In this document: one piece after another, positions 26,627 through 34,945 of the stretch
How the letters are laid out: the number at the start of each line of letters is the position of its first letter
Numbering within the stretch: position 1 is the stretch's first letter
Source of the DNA: Paracoccaceae bacterium
Lineage (GTDB): Bacteria; Pseudomonadota; Alphaproteobacteria; Rhodobacterales; Rhodobacteraceae
Reading direction: 5' to 3'
NCBI GenBank assembly: GCA_024304985.1
Contig: JAMWZC010000002.1
Coordinates: 496,001 to 560,000 of the forward strand
DNA: 64,000 bases
Translations under genes and position numbers: made by a program
Notes under the pieces: model-generated
Told to the model about the DNA's origin: nothing
Database searches by the model: none
What the model saw: the letters and a program-made list of their open reading frames with translations, nothing else

Positions 26627-27961
26627 ATGAACAAGTTCGTGATGGCCGCGATCGGTGGAACGATGGTCGGGGTCCTGGCCACGACGCAGTTGGCAGCACC
26701 GCTTCTGGCGCAGGAATCGGCGAAGAACAGTTCGGTTTACGAGCAACTTGACCTCTTCGGCGACATTTTCGAGCGGATCCGTGCCCAATATGTCGAAGAG
26801 GTGGATACCAACGAACTGATCGAAGCGGCGATCAACGGGATGTTGACCTCGCTTGATCCGCATTCCAGCTACATGTCCCCCGAGGACGCAGCCGATATGC
26901 GGGTGCAGACACGCGGGGAGTTTGGTGGTCTGGGGATCGAGGTCACGCAGGAAGAGGGTTTCGTCAAGGTCGTCTCGCCGATCGACGGCACACCTGCCGA
27001 TGCCGCCGGGGTCGAGGCGGGCGATTTCATCACCCATGTGGACGGGCAAAGCCTGATGGGCCTGACGCTGGATCAGGCGGTGGACATGATGCGCGGTCCT
27101 GTTGGCAGCGAGATCGTGATCACCATCCTGCGCGAGGGAACCACCGAGCCCTTCGACATCTCGATCATCCGGGATACCATCAAACTGACGGCGGTGCGGA
27201 CCCGGACCGAGGGGCAGACTGTCGTGTTGCGCGTCACCACCTTCAACGATCAAACCTATGCCAACCTTGAAAGCGGGCTTGCCGAATCCATCGAGGAGGC
27301 GGGCGGTATCGATGCGATCAGAGGGGTGGTTCTGGACCTGCGGAACAACCCCGGTGGTCTGTTGACCCAGGCGATCCGCGTGTCGGATGCTTTTCTGGAG
27401 AAGGGTGAGATCGTCTCGACCCGTGGCCGCAACCCCGAGGATGGGGAGCGGTTCAATGCCACGCCAGGCGATCTGGCGCAGGGTAAACCCATCGTGGTGC
27501 TGATCAATGGCGGGTCGGCCTCGGCCTCGGAAATCGTGGCGGGGGCGTTGCAGGATCATCGTCGCGCCGTGGTGATCGGCACGAAAAGCTTCGGCAAAGG
27601 CTCGGTTCAGACCGTGATGCCCTTGCGGGGCGATGGTGCGATGCGCCTCACGACTGCGCGGTATTACACGCCGTCGGGGCGCTCGATCCAAGCGCTTGGT
27701 GTTTCGCCGGATATCGTGGTGGATCAGCCGCCTCGCCGCCCCGAGGCCGAGGATGAAGAGGGCACGACCCCTCCCGGTCGGTCCGAGGCAGATCTGCGCG
27801 GTTCGTTGAACAATGACAGCCTGTCCGAGGATCAGATTCGCCAGATCGAAGAAGACCGCGCCAAGGCGGAACTGGCGGCAAAGCTGCGCGAGGATGATTA
27901 CCAGCTGGCCTATGCGCTGGATATCCTCAAGGGGCTGTCGGCCCTTGGTCCGGTTCGCTGA
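26627..27961 (+). CDS. S41 family C-terminal processing protease (CtpA type)
   Basis: The 444-residue protein has an N-terminal signal/anchor (MNKFVMAAIGGTMVGVLATTQLAAPLLAQ). A PDZ domain follows (GLGIEVTQEEGFVKVVSPIDG to HVDGQSLMGL, about 100-175), then the S41 core. The Ser-Lys dyad is Ser299 in GGSASASEIV and Lys324 in GTKSFGKGSVQ; their spacing of 25 residues matches plant and bacterial CtpA. It cleaves periplasmic proteins near their C termini. The start codon follows the EnvC-like stop without a gap. In other bacteria such proteases, with adaptors, adjust levels of murein hydrolases, which fits this neighbour. Confidence 0.95.
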   Translation: MNKFVMAAIGGTMVGVLATTQLAAPLLAQESAKNSSVYEQLDLFGDIFERIRAQYVEEVDTNELIEAAINGMLTSLDPHSSYMSPEDAADMRVQTRGEFGGLGIEVTQEEGFVKVVSPIDGTPADAAGVEAGDFITHVDGQSLMGLTLDQAVDMMRGPVGSEIVITILREGTTEPFDISIIRDTIKLTAVRTRTEGQTVVLRVTTFNDQTYANLESGLAESIEEAGGIDAIRGVVLDLRNNPGGLLTQAIRVSDAFLEKGEIVSTRGRNPEDGERFNATPGDLAQGKPIVVLINGGSASASEIVAGALQDHRRAVVIGTKSFGKGSVQTVMPLRGDGAMRLTTARYYTPSGRSIQALGVSPDIVVDQPPRRPEAEDEEGTTPPGRSEADLRGSLNNDSLSEDQIRQIEEDRAKAELAAKLREDDYQLAYALDILKGLSALGPVR

Positions 27962-28024
27962 CGCGCCTTTGCCTCGCACCTTTGCGGTGCGGGGCATGTC
28001 CCTTGAATGCCGGAATAGAGCGCT

Positions 28025-28513
28025 ATGACGCCCAGCCCTGAACAGATCGCCCTGCTGCCCTATCGTCCTTGCGTCGGCGTGATGCTGTGCAATGACAGGG
28101 GTGAGGTCTTTGTGGGTCAGCGGCTCGACAATGACACGCCGGCCTGGCAGATGCCCCAAGGTGGCATAGACGAGGGTGAGGCCCCGCATGACGCCGCGCT
28201 GCGCGAACTGTGGGAGGAGACCGGCGTGACCCCCGATCTGGTCAGCGTGGTGGCCGAGACTGCCGACTGGATCCCCTATGACCTGCCGCATGAGATTGTC
28301 CCGCGCATCTGGAAAGGCCGTTTCCGGGGGCAGCGCCAGAAATGGTTCCTGATGCGGTTTCACGGCAGTGATGACCAGATCAATATCCTGACCAGCCATC
28401 CCGAATTCTCGGAATGGCGCTGGCTGGACCCGTCCGATCTGGTGGATCACATCGTCCCCTTCAAGCGGGCAGTCTATGCTGCGGTGCTGGCGGAATTCGG
28501 CCCGCTGATCTGA
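28025..28513 (+). CDS. rppH: RNA pyrophosphohydrolase
   Basis: The 162-residue Nudix hydrolase has the full Nudix box at residues 46-68 ([23 protein letters not shown]) and the RppH-type surroundings [17 protein letters not shown] and [11 protein letters not shown]. It removes pyrophosphate from mRNA 5' ends, exposing a monophosphate for RNase E. It follows the CtpA protease gene by 63 bp and probably ends this operon. PNPase and RNase R are also encoded in this window, though in separate units. Confidence 0.95.
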   Translation: MTPSPEQIALLPYRPCVGVMLCNDRGEVFVGQRLDNDTPAWQMPQGGIDEGEAPHDAALRELWEETGVTPDLVSVVAETADWIPYDLPHEIVPRIWKGRFRGQRQKWFLMRFHGSDDQINILTSHPEFSEWRWLDPSDLVDHIVPFKRAVYAAVLAEFGPLI

Positions 28514-28582
28514 GGGCGAAAACCCGTCCCTGACTGACGAAAATTGCTTCCCAGAACCTTTGCTTTCCGCTAGGTGCGGCGC

Positions 28583-29443
28583 ATGGGACAGGACAAGATC
28601 AATACGCAGGCCATTGGCCTTGATGTCGGGCTGGCATTCACCAAATGGCTGACCGGGGCCGAGAATCTGCATTACGGGCTCTGGGATGGGCTGGAGGTCA
28701 GCGCCGCCAACCTGCGCGCCGCGCAGGAGGCCTATACGGATCGTTTGTTCGCGCTGCTGCCTGACCGGCCCTGCCGCATCCTTGATATTGGTGGCGGCGC
28801 GGGCGAGACGGCGAAAAAGCTGCTGGCCCTCGGTCACTCGGTCGATATCGTCGTGCCCAGCCCCTTTCTGGCCGGCCGCTGCCGCGCGAATGCGCCTGCA
28901 GCGCGCGTCCATGAATGCATGTTCGAGGATTTCACCGCCGCCCCGGCCAGCTTCGACCTCTGCCTGTTCTCCGAAAGTTTCCAGTATATCCCACTGGATC
29001 AGGGCCTGCCGAAATGCCTCACGCTGCTGGCGCCGGGGGGCGAGATCATCGTGGCCGATTGCTTCCGCACGCCCGAATATACCGGCGACCGGATGCTGGC
29101 TCCGGTTGGTGGGGGGCACCGCATCGCCGCCTTCCGCGAAACGCTCGCCACCCTCCCTCTCGACATCGTCAGCGAGGAGGATGTCACCCTGTCCGCCGCC
29201 CCGTCGGTCGAGATCGAGCAAGGGCTGTTCAACGTCTTCGGCTATGGCCTGACCCGCGTGGATCAGGACCTTGCACGCCACAAACCCCGCCTGCGCTGGC
29301 TTCTGCGCCGCGCGATCCGTACGTTGATCAGCGAACGCAAACGCGCACGCCTTGATCAGCGCCTGAACCAGCAGACACGCAACCGCGAGAATTTTGCGCG
29401 GTTCAACATCTACCTTCTGATGCGCCTGCGCCCGAAAGCCTGA
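28583..29443 (+). CDS. Class I SAM-dependent methyltransferase
   Basis: The 286-residue protein has the AdoMet-binding motif I CRILDIGGGAGETAKKLLALG (about 63-83), motif II VDIVVPSPF and the post-motif VHECMFEDF. It matches a group of small-molecule methyltransferases in which the N terminus is followed by WLTGAENLHYGLWDG, a segment also found in cyclopropane-synthase-like and sarcosine/glycine methyltransferase-like proteins. The acceptor is unknown. The ATG at 28583 is favoured; a GTG at 28574 is in frame. A dispersed repeat lies 14 bp after the stop and dnaE2 follows. No functional link between the two is evident. Confidence 0.8.
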   Translation: MGQDKINTQAIGLDVGLAFTKWLTGAENLHYGLWDGLEVSAANLRAAQEAYTDRLFALLPDRPCRILDIGGGAGETAKKLLALGHSVDIVVPSPFLAGRCRANAPAARVHECMFEDFTAAPASFDLCLFSESFQYIPLDQGLPKCLTLLAPGGEIIVADCFRTPEYTGDRMLAPVGGGHRIAAFRETLATLPLDIVSEEDVTLSAAPSVEIEQGLFNVFGYGLTRVDQDLARHKPRLRWLLRRAIRTLISERKRARLDQRLNQQTRNRENFARFNIYLLMRLRPKA

Positions 29444-29456
29444 CACGGCAGCCCCT

Positions 29457-29477
29457 TTCATCGTTCCCCAAATACTC
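29457..29477 (-). repeat. Dispersed intergenic repeat, copy D
   Basis: On the minus strand the core reads TATTTGGGGAACGATGAA. It lies between the methyltransferase gene and dnaE2, in the same orientation as the near-identical copy at 33460 (20 of 21 bases equal). Together the two bracket dnaE2 and the 4Fe-4S protein. Confidence 0.65.
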
Positions 29478-29524
29478 AATTGCGCCATCTGCCGCAGGTG
29501 ATCCCGATGATAGGACTCGAAAAA

Positions 29525-29539
29525 GAACAAAACGTGAAT
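29525..29539 (+). promoter_or_regulatory. LexA-type SOS box upstream of dnaE2
   Basis: The sequence GAAC-N7-GAAT (gaacaaaacgtgaat) differs by one base from the alphaproteobacterial LexA consensus GAAC/GTTC direct repeat with 7-bp spacing. It ends 13 bp before the dnaE2 start codon, where repressor binding would block transcription. SOS control of dnaE2 is well established in alphaproteobacteria such as Caulobacter. Confidence 0.75.
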
Positions 29540-29552
29540 ATACTGCAAGGTC

Positions 29553-32471
29553 ATGTTCGCAGAACTGTGCATCACCTCGAATTTTACCTTTCTCACCGGG
29601 GCGTCCCACCCCGAGGAATTCATGCAGCGTGCCGCCTCGCTTGGCCTCACAGCCATTGCCATCGCGGATCAGGACACGGTCGCGGGCATCGTGCGCGCCC
29701 ATGCCACGGCGCGCGAGATTGCGCGGCAGGTGGCCGAGCGTCAGGCGCATCAGACCACCCATGGGATCATCGGCCCGCCCGATCCGGCCCGCGCGCCTGA
29801 GGATCAGGGCCCGCGTTTCACCTGCCCGCGTCTGATCCCCGCCGCCACGCTGCATCTGGCCGAAGGGCTGGTGCTGACCGCGCTGCCCGAGAACCGCACC
29901 GGCTGGGCGCATCTGTGCCGCCTTTTGACGCTGGGCCGCCGTCGCGCGCCCAAGGGGGGCTGCGATCTGCGCCTGACCGATCTGGAGGGGCAGACCGAAG
30001 GGCTGCATTTCCTGCTGCACCCGCCAAGGCCTGACAGCGGCGCGCGCGATTGGCTGCCACTGGCAAGCGCCCTGACGCGCCGCCTGGTCTGCCAGATGCA
30101 TCTGGTGATGGCCCCCCGCTATGACGGGCAGGACCGCGCGCGGTTCGACCGTCTGGCAAAGCTGGCCGTTGATCTGGGCATCCCCACGCTCGCCTCGGCC
30201 AGGCCCCTGATGCACGAAGGGCGGCGGCGGCAGATGGCCGATGTGCTGACCGCGATCCGCACCGGCACCACGGTTGACAGGCTGGGCCGCGCGGCCTTGG
30301 CCAATGGTGAGCAGCGCCTGCGATCTGAGGCCGAACTCCGCCGCCTGTTCGGTCCGCATGCCGCCGCCGTGGACCGGGCAGGGGCCTTGGCGGAACGCCT
30401 CACCTTCTCGTTGGATGAGCTACGCTATGAATACCCGTCCGAGGTGACGGGCGGTGAAACAGCCGCTGCCCGTCTGCGCCGTCTGGCCCTTGCGGGGCTG
30501 GCGTGGCGTTACCCCGATGGCGCGCCGGATCGTGTGCGCGGGATGCTGGAGCATGAGCTGGCCCTGATCACCAAGCTGAAATACGAGCCCTATTTCCTGA
30601 CCGTGCATGACATTGTCGATTTCGCGCGCGGGCGCGGAATCTTATGCCAAGGGCGCGGATCGGCGGCGAACTCTGTGGTCTGCTATTGCCTTGGCGTCAC
30701 TTCGGTCTCGCCCGAGATCGGCACGATGGTGTTCGAGCGTTTCGTGTCGGAAGCCCGCGACGAGCCGCCCGATATCGACGTGGATTTCGAGCATGAACGG
30801 CGCGAAGAGGTGATACAGCATATCTATGACCGCTACGGTCGCCACCGCGCCGGGCTGTGTGCGACCGTCATCCACTACCGCGGCAAACGCGCCATCCGCG
30901 AGGTGGGGGCAGCCATGGGCCTGTCGCAGGATACCGTCGCCGCGCTCAGCTCGCAGCTGTGGGGCTTCTACGGCATGTCCGGCACCGAGGATGCCCGGTT
31001 GCGCGAAATCGGGCTGGACCCGACCGAGCCGCGACTGGCCCGCACCATGGCCCTTATCCATGAGATCGTAGGCTTTCCCCGCCACCTGAGCCAGCATGTC
31101 GGCGGCTTCATCATCACCGAGGGGCGACTGGACGAACTGGTCCCGATCGAGAATGCCGCGATGGAGGGGCGCACCGTCATCTGCTGGGACAAGGATGACA
31201 TTGATACCTTGGGTATCCTCAAGGTCGATATTCTCAGCCTTGGGATGCTGACCTGCATCCGCAAGGCGTTTGACCTGATCGCGCAGCATCATGGCACGCG
31301 GCACCGGCTGGCGACCTTGCCGCCCGAAGACCCGCGCGTCTATGACATGCTGTGCCGCGCCGATTCCGTGGGTGTGTTTCAGGTGGAAAGCCGGGCACAG
31401 ATGAACTTCCTTCCCCGGATGAAACCGCGCAGCTTCTATGATCTGGTGATCGAGGTCGCCATCGTGCGCCCCGGTCCCATTCAGGGCGATATGGTGCATC
31501 CCTACCTGCGCCGCCGCAATGGCGAGGAGAAGATGGAGTTTCCCTCAGACGCGCTGGGCGCGGTGCTGGCCAAGACGCTGGGCGTGCCGCTGTTTCAGGA
31601 ACAGGCGATGCAGATCGCCATCATCGGCGCAGGCTTCACCCCGGACGAGGCCGACAGGTTGCGCCGGTCACTGGCCACCTTCAAGAAACACGGCAATGTG
31701 TCCGAGTTCCGCACGCGGTTCCTGCGCGGCATGGCACGCAACGGCTATGACATGGACTTCGCCGAGAGGTGTTTCAGCCAGATCGAAGGTTTCGGCAGCT
31801 ATGGTTTCCCCGAAAGCCATGCCGCCAGTTTCGCGCTCTTGGTCTATGCCTCGGCATGGCTCAAATGCCATCATCCGGGTATCTTCGCCTGTGCGCTGCT
31901 GAACGCGCAACCGATGGGCTTCTATGCCCCGGCACAGATCATCCGCGACGCGCGCGAACATGGCGTGCAGGTGCGGCCGGTCTGCGTCAACAACAGCTAT
32001 TGGGACAATGTGATGGAACCCGACGGTCTGGGCGGGCTGGCGCTGCGTCTGGGCTTCCGCCAGATCAAGGGCCTGCGCGAGGATGATGCCGCGTGGCTCT
32101 GTGCCGCGCGTGGCAATGGCTATCCCACGGTGGCGGATGTCTGGCGCCGCGCGGGGCTGTCGCCTGTAGTAGTGGCACGACTGGCCGAGGCGGATGCCTT
32201 CGCCGACCTTGGCCTCAACCGCCGTCAGGCCCTGTGGGAGGCCAAGGCCCTGACCGCCGCCGCGCCCCTGCCGCTCTTCGCGCTGGACATGGACGGCGAG
32301 GGGATCGTTGAGCCCGCCGCCCATCTGCCGCAGATGACGCTGGGCGAGGAGGTGGTCGAGGATTACGTCGCCATGCGCCTGTCGCTCAGGGCGCATCCCT
32401 TGGCGCTGCTGCGTCCGCTTCTGACCCCTGCACCCGCGCCGCGCGCCGCGCCAGCTTGGCCGCAAGGTTAA
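29553..32471 (+). CDS. dnaE2: Error-prone DNA polymerase DnaE2 (ImuC), C-terminally truncated
   Basis: The 972-residue C-family polymerase has an N-terminal PHP domain (MFAELCITSNFTFLTGASHPEEF), the palm with catalytic Asp409/Asp411 in PPDIDVDFEHERRE and Asp559 in LKVDILSLGML, and the tau/helix-hairpin region near YWDNVM and GLRLGFRQIKGL. Full-length relatives have about 1,050-1,100 residues and end with an OB-fold (an RQRPGSASGVVFLTLEDETG-like block). Here the homology stops at LRAHPLALLRPLL, followed by a proline/alanine tail and a stop. That tail overlaps, in antisense, the end of the convergent 4Fe-4S gene. imuA and imuB, its usual partners, are not in the window. It may still polymerise, but its C-terminal contacts are lost. 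Confidence 0.93.
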   Translation: MFAELCITSNFTFLTGASHPEEFMQRAASLGLTAIAIADQDTVAGIVRAHATAREIARQVAERQAHQTTHGIIGPPDPARAPEDQGPRFTCPRLIPAATLHLAEGLVLTALPENRTGWAHLCRLLTLGRRRAPKGGCDLRLTDLEGQTEGLHFLLHPPRPDSGARDWLPLASALTRRLVCQMHLVMAPRYDGQDRARFDRLAKLAVDLGIPTLASARPLMHEGRRRQMADVLTAIRTGTTVDRLGRAALANGEQRLRSEAELRRLFGPHAAAVDRAGALAERLTFSLDELRYEYPSEVTGGETAAARLRRLALAGLAWRYPDGAPDRVRGMLEHELALITKLKYEPYFLTVHDIVDFARGRGILCQGRGSAANSVVCYCLGVTSVSPEIGTMVFERFVSEARDEPPDIDVDFEHERREEVIQHIYDRYGRHRAGLCATVIHYRGKRAIREVGAAMGLSQDTVAALSSQLWGFYGMSGTEDARLREIGLDPTEPRLARTMALIHEIVGFPRHLSQHVGGFIITEGRLDELVPIENAAMEGRTVICWDKDDIDTLGILKVDILSLGMLTCIRKAFDLIAQHHGTRHRLATLPPEDPRVYDMLCRADSVGVFQVESRAQMNFLPRMKPRSFYDLVIEVAIVRPGPIQGDMVHPYLRRRNGEEKMEFPSDALGAVLAKTLGVPLFQEQAMQIAIIGAGFTPDEADRLRRSLATFKKHGNVSEFRTRFLRGMARNGYDMDFAERCFSQIEGFGSYGFPESHAASFALLVYASAWLKCHHPGIFACALLNAQPMGFYAPAQIIRDAREHGVQVRPVCVNNSYWDNVMEPDGLGGLALRLGFRQIKGLREDDAAWLCAARGNGYPTVADVWRRAGLSPVVVARLAEADAFADLGLNRRQALWEAKALTAAAPLPLFALDMDGEGIVEPAAHLPQMTLGEEVVEDYVAMRLSLRAHPLALLRPLLTPAPAPRAAPAWPQG

Positions 32472-33405
32472 GGCCGACACCGGGGCGCGACCACGGGCAA
32501 ACGGCAATGCAGATCGCGCAACCATTGGTCTGGTTGAAGAAAGGCAGGCAGCGGTCGAAATCCACATACCACTTGTCCACGCCGCGCACGGTCTGCTTTT
32601 CGGGCGCGATGGCGAAAGGCGGGCAAGCATCCTCGCAGATGCGGCAACTGGCGCAGAAATCGTCCACGCCAAAGCTCTGCGGCGGGGTGGGCGCAAGGGG
32701 CGCATCGGTCAGCACCGCCGCAAGGCGAAAGGACGCGCCCATGTCGGAGTCGATGATCGATCCATGCTTGCCCAATTCCCCGAACCCGCAGGCCAGCGCG
32801 GGCGGGATCAACAGCAGTTTGCCCGCCATCGGGCCGGTCACCGGCTCGGCCTCCCAGCCCTGCTGGCGCAACCAACTGGCCACGGTCTTGGCGGCGGCGG
32901 CGGCGCGACCATATTGGCGGATCACCTCGCCGCCCGCCTCGGCCTCGGGCGCGGTGCTGATCGCGTCGAAATCATGCTGCACGCCCAGCATGATCACCCG
33001 CGATTGCGGGATGCTCTGGCCTTCATAGACCCATCCTGTATCCATCACCGCGACGCCGGTCTTTTCGCAGATACCATCCTCGACGAATCGCGTCAGGGAC
33101 TCGGTCCATTCCTCGGACGGGCGCTCCACAGGCGGGCCCGCCAGATCGGCCAAGGGGGCAGCAAGGATCATCTGCCGCGCGGCGCGTGCCGCCACGATGG
33201 GTGCGGCATCAGGATCGACGGTATAGAACCACCGCTGCATCGCCCCATGGGGGATCGTGTCGGGATCAGGAGCCCAATAGACCACGCGCGCAGGCCGCGC
33301 GGCCTCCTCGCCCAGACCGTTGATCGCATTGCCCGACAAAGGCGGGGCCAGCGCCATCTGCGCAGGATCGGGAACAAAAGGGCGATGCGGGTTCTGACGT
33401 GGCAT
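32386..33405 (-). CDS. Reductive-dehalogenase-like protein with two 4Fe-4S clusters (RdhA/QueG superfamily)
   Basis: The 339-residue protein has the cobalamin-dependent RdhA/QueG core. LGKHGSIIDSDMGASFRLAAVLTDAPL is the corrinoid-binding block. The first cluster motif CASCRICEDACPP and the second CLPFFNQTNGCAICIAVCPW follow. The segment VRGVDKWYVDFDRC between them is typical of reductive dehalogenases and their catabolic cousins rather than of QueG, which has a different tail with HEAT repeats. It lacks a twin-arginine signal and a fused flavin/ferredoxin domain, so it is a cytoplasmic, single-module form of unknown substrate. Its 3' end overlaps dnaE2 by 86 bp, tail to tail. A conserved function in marine alphaproteobacteria is possible. 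Confidence 0.8.
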   Translation of the reverse strand: MPRQNPHRPFVPDPAQMALAPPLSGNAINGLGEEAARPARVVYWAPDPDTIPHGAMQRWFYTVDPDAAPIVAARAARQMILAAPLADLAGPPVERPSEEWTESLTRFVEDGICEKTGVAVMDTGWVYEGQSIPQSRVIMLGVQHDFDAISTAPEAEAGGEVIRQYGRAAAAAKTVASWLRQQGWEAEPVTGPMAGKLLLIPPALACGFGELGKHGSIIDSDMGASFRLAAVLTDAPLAPTPPQSFGVDDFCASCRICEDACPPFAIAPEKQTVRGVDKWYVDFDRCLPFFNQTNGCAICIAVCPWSRPGVGLNLAAKLARRAARVQGSEADAAAPRDAP

Positions 33406-33459
33406 GATGACAGGCTACACCCGCACCCACCCCGCCGCGCAAGGATTTTTGCGCGCCCC

Positions 33460-33480
33460 TTCATCGTTCCGCAAATACTC
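33460..33480 (-). repeat. Dispersed intergenic repeat, copy E
   Basis: On the minus strand the core reads TATTTGCGGAACGATGAA. It differs from copy D (29457) at a single base and lies in the spacer between the 4Fe-4S protein gene and the lytic transglycosylase gene. Confidence 0.65.
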
Positions 33481-33524
33481 ACAATCCCGCGATAGCCCGG
33501 CCAAACCACCGTGCCAGTTGCGCC

Positions 33525-34817
33525 TTACCGCTTCAGCAGCGCCAGCACGTCCTGACTGGGAAATCCGTCCGGCGACACGCCGACCGACCGCTGAAACGCG
33601 CGGATCGCCTCGGTCGTCTGCGGGCCGATGATCCCGTCGATCTTCTCGACCGGATAGCCGCGCGCCTGAAGCCGTTGCTGCATCTCCATCCGCTCGTCAA
33701 AGGACAAAGGCGCATAGCCGCGCGGCCATGGGGTCTGGATCTCGGGGCCGCCCTTGATCCGGTCGGACAGATGACCCACCCCGATCACATAGGCATCGGC
33801 GTTGTTATACCGCGCGATCACCGCGAAATTGTCGAAGATCATGAAGGCCGCACCCGCCGTGCCCGCAGGCAGCAGGATTGACGCCTGCCCGTGGTTGGGC
33901 ACCGCGCGCCCCTGCATGTCGGTCACGCCCATCGCGGCCCATTCAGACGGGTTGCGCTTGATGTCGCGCTTGGCCAGACCGGCATTGAACCCGGCAGGCA
34001 GACGCACTTCGACACCCCAGGGCTGCCCCTTGGTCCAGCCGAACCGCTTGAGGTATGCCGCCGTCGAGGCCAGCGCATCGGTGGGATCATCCGACCAGAT
34101 GTCGCGCTTGCCATCCCCGGTGAAATCCACCGCATAGGCCAGATAAGAGGTCGGGATGAACTGCGTATGCCCCATGGCGCCCGCCCAGCTGCCGGTCATG
34201 CGGCGCGGGTCCACATCGCCCGCCTGAATGATCTGCAAGGCCCCGATCAACTGCTTTTCAAAGAACGCGCCACGCCGCCCGTCATGGGCCAGCGTGGCCA
34301 GCGACTGGATCACATCCATCGTGCCGCGCCGGTCGCCATAAGAGCTTTCCAGCCCCCAGACTGCCGTGACAACTTCTTTTTCGACCCCGAAACGATCCTC
34401 GATCGCTTGCAGGGTGCGACGGTGCTTTTGCAGCGCCGTCTGCCCATTGGCCACCCGCACGGGCGAGGCGGCGCTGTCCAGATAATCCCAGATCTCGCGC
34501 TTGAACTCGGCCTGATTACGGTCGCGCTCGATCACCGAGGGATCATAGCCGATACCGGCAAAGGACCGCTCCAGCACGGCGGGGCGGATGCCCTGCGCCT
34601 GCGCGCGCGACTTGAACCCGGCGACCCAGCGGTCGAATTCCGCGCGCGTCGTGGCGGAGACAGGCGGTGCCAGCGTCGCCGGGGCAGACGCCTGCTGCAC
34701 CGAGGACAGGGCCGAGGGCCGCGCCTCGGGGCGCAGGGACCGCTCCACCGGCCCCGCGCAGGCGGCATTGGTCATCAGGATCACGCCTGACAGCGGAAGA
34801 AGGAATTTCATGCTCAT
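33525..34817 (-). CDS. MltB-family lytic murein transglycosylase with peptidoglycan-binding domain
   Basis: The 430-residue exported protein cleaves glycan strands, leaving 1,6-anhydro ends. The N-terminal signal (MSMKFLLPLSGVILMTNAACAG) could be a weak lipobox signal ending at Cys20 or an ordinary signal. The SLT_2 domain covers about residues 60-350, with the catalytic glutamate in AVWGLESSYGDRRGTMDV and the MTGSWAGAMGHTQFIPTSY and GKRDIWSDDPTDALASTAAYL motifs. A C-terminal peptidoglycan-binding domain follows (QQRLQARGYPVEKIDGIIGPQTTEAIRAFQ). It follows rnr on the same strand. Confidence 0.93.
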   Translation of the reverse strand: MSMKFLLPLSGVILMTNAACAGPVERSLRPEARPSALSSVQQASAPATLAPPVSATTRAEFDRWVAGFKSRAQAQGIRPAVLERSFAGIGYDPSVIERDRNQAEFKREIWDYLDSAASPVRVANGQTALQKHRRTLQAIEDRFGVEKEVVTAVWGLESSYGDRRGTMDVIQSLATLAHDGRRGAFFEKQLIGALQIIQAGDVDPRRMTGSWAGAMGHTQFIPTSYLAYAVDFTGDGKRDIWSDDPTDALASTAAYLKRFGWTKGQPWGVEVRLPAGFNAGLAKRDIKRNPSEWAAMGVTDMQGRAVPNHGQASILLPAGTAGAAFMIFDNFAVIARYNNADAYVIGVGHLSDRIKGGPEIQTPWPRGYAPLSFDERMEMQQRLQARGYPVEKIDGIIGPQTTEAIRAFQRSVGVSPDGFPSQDVLALLKR

Positions 34818-34945
34818 GTGCTCGGCCTCGCTTGTGCTTGGTCATTTTTCACCGATGGTAGCGCAAGCGGGGTCTTTGCAAAAGCCTTCTCTGGTCCCGC
34901 GCACAGGTGCCGCAGGGTTCCGCCGACGGGGCCGCTGAGCAAGTC

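Noticed and set aside
25277-29662. A 1,461-codon open frame on the minus strand opposite gpmI, the EnvC-like gene, ctpA, rppH and the methyltransferase
   Set aside because: It lies entirely antisense to five clear genes, its product is rich in R, H, Q and G with no domain, and long antisense frames are expected from GC-rich codon bias.
32386-33405. Annotation as epoxyqueuosine reductase QueG
   Set aside because: The two 4Fe-4S motifs fit QueG too, but the linker between clusters and the short, HEAT-less C terminus fit RdhA-like proteins better. Kept open as an alternative.
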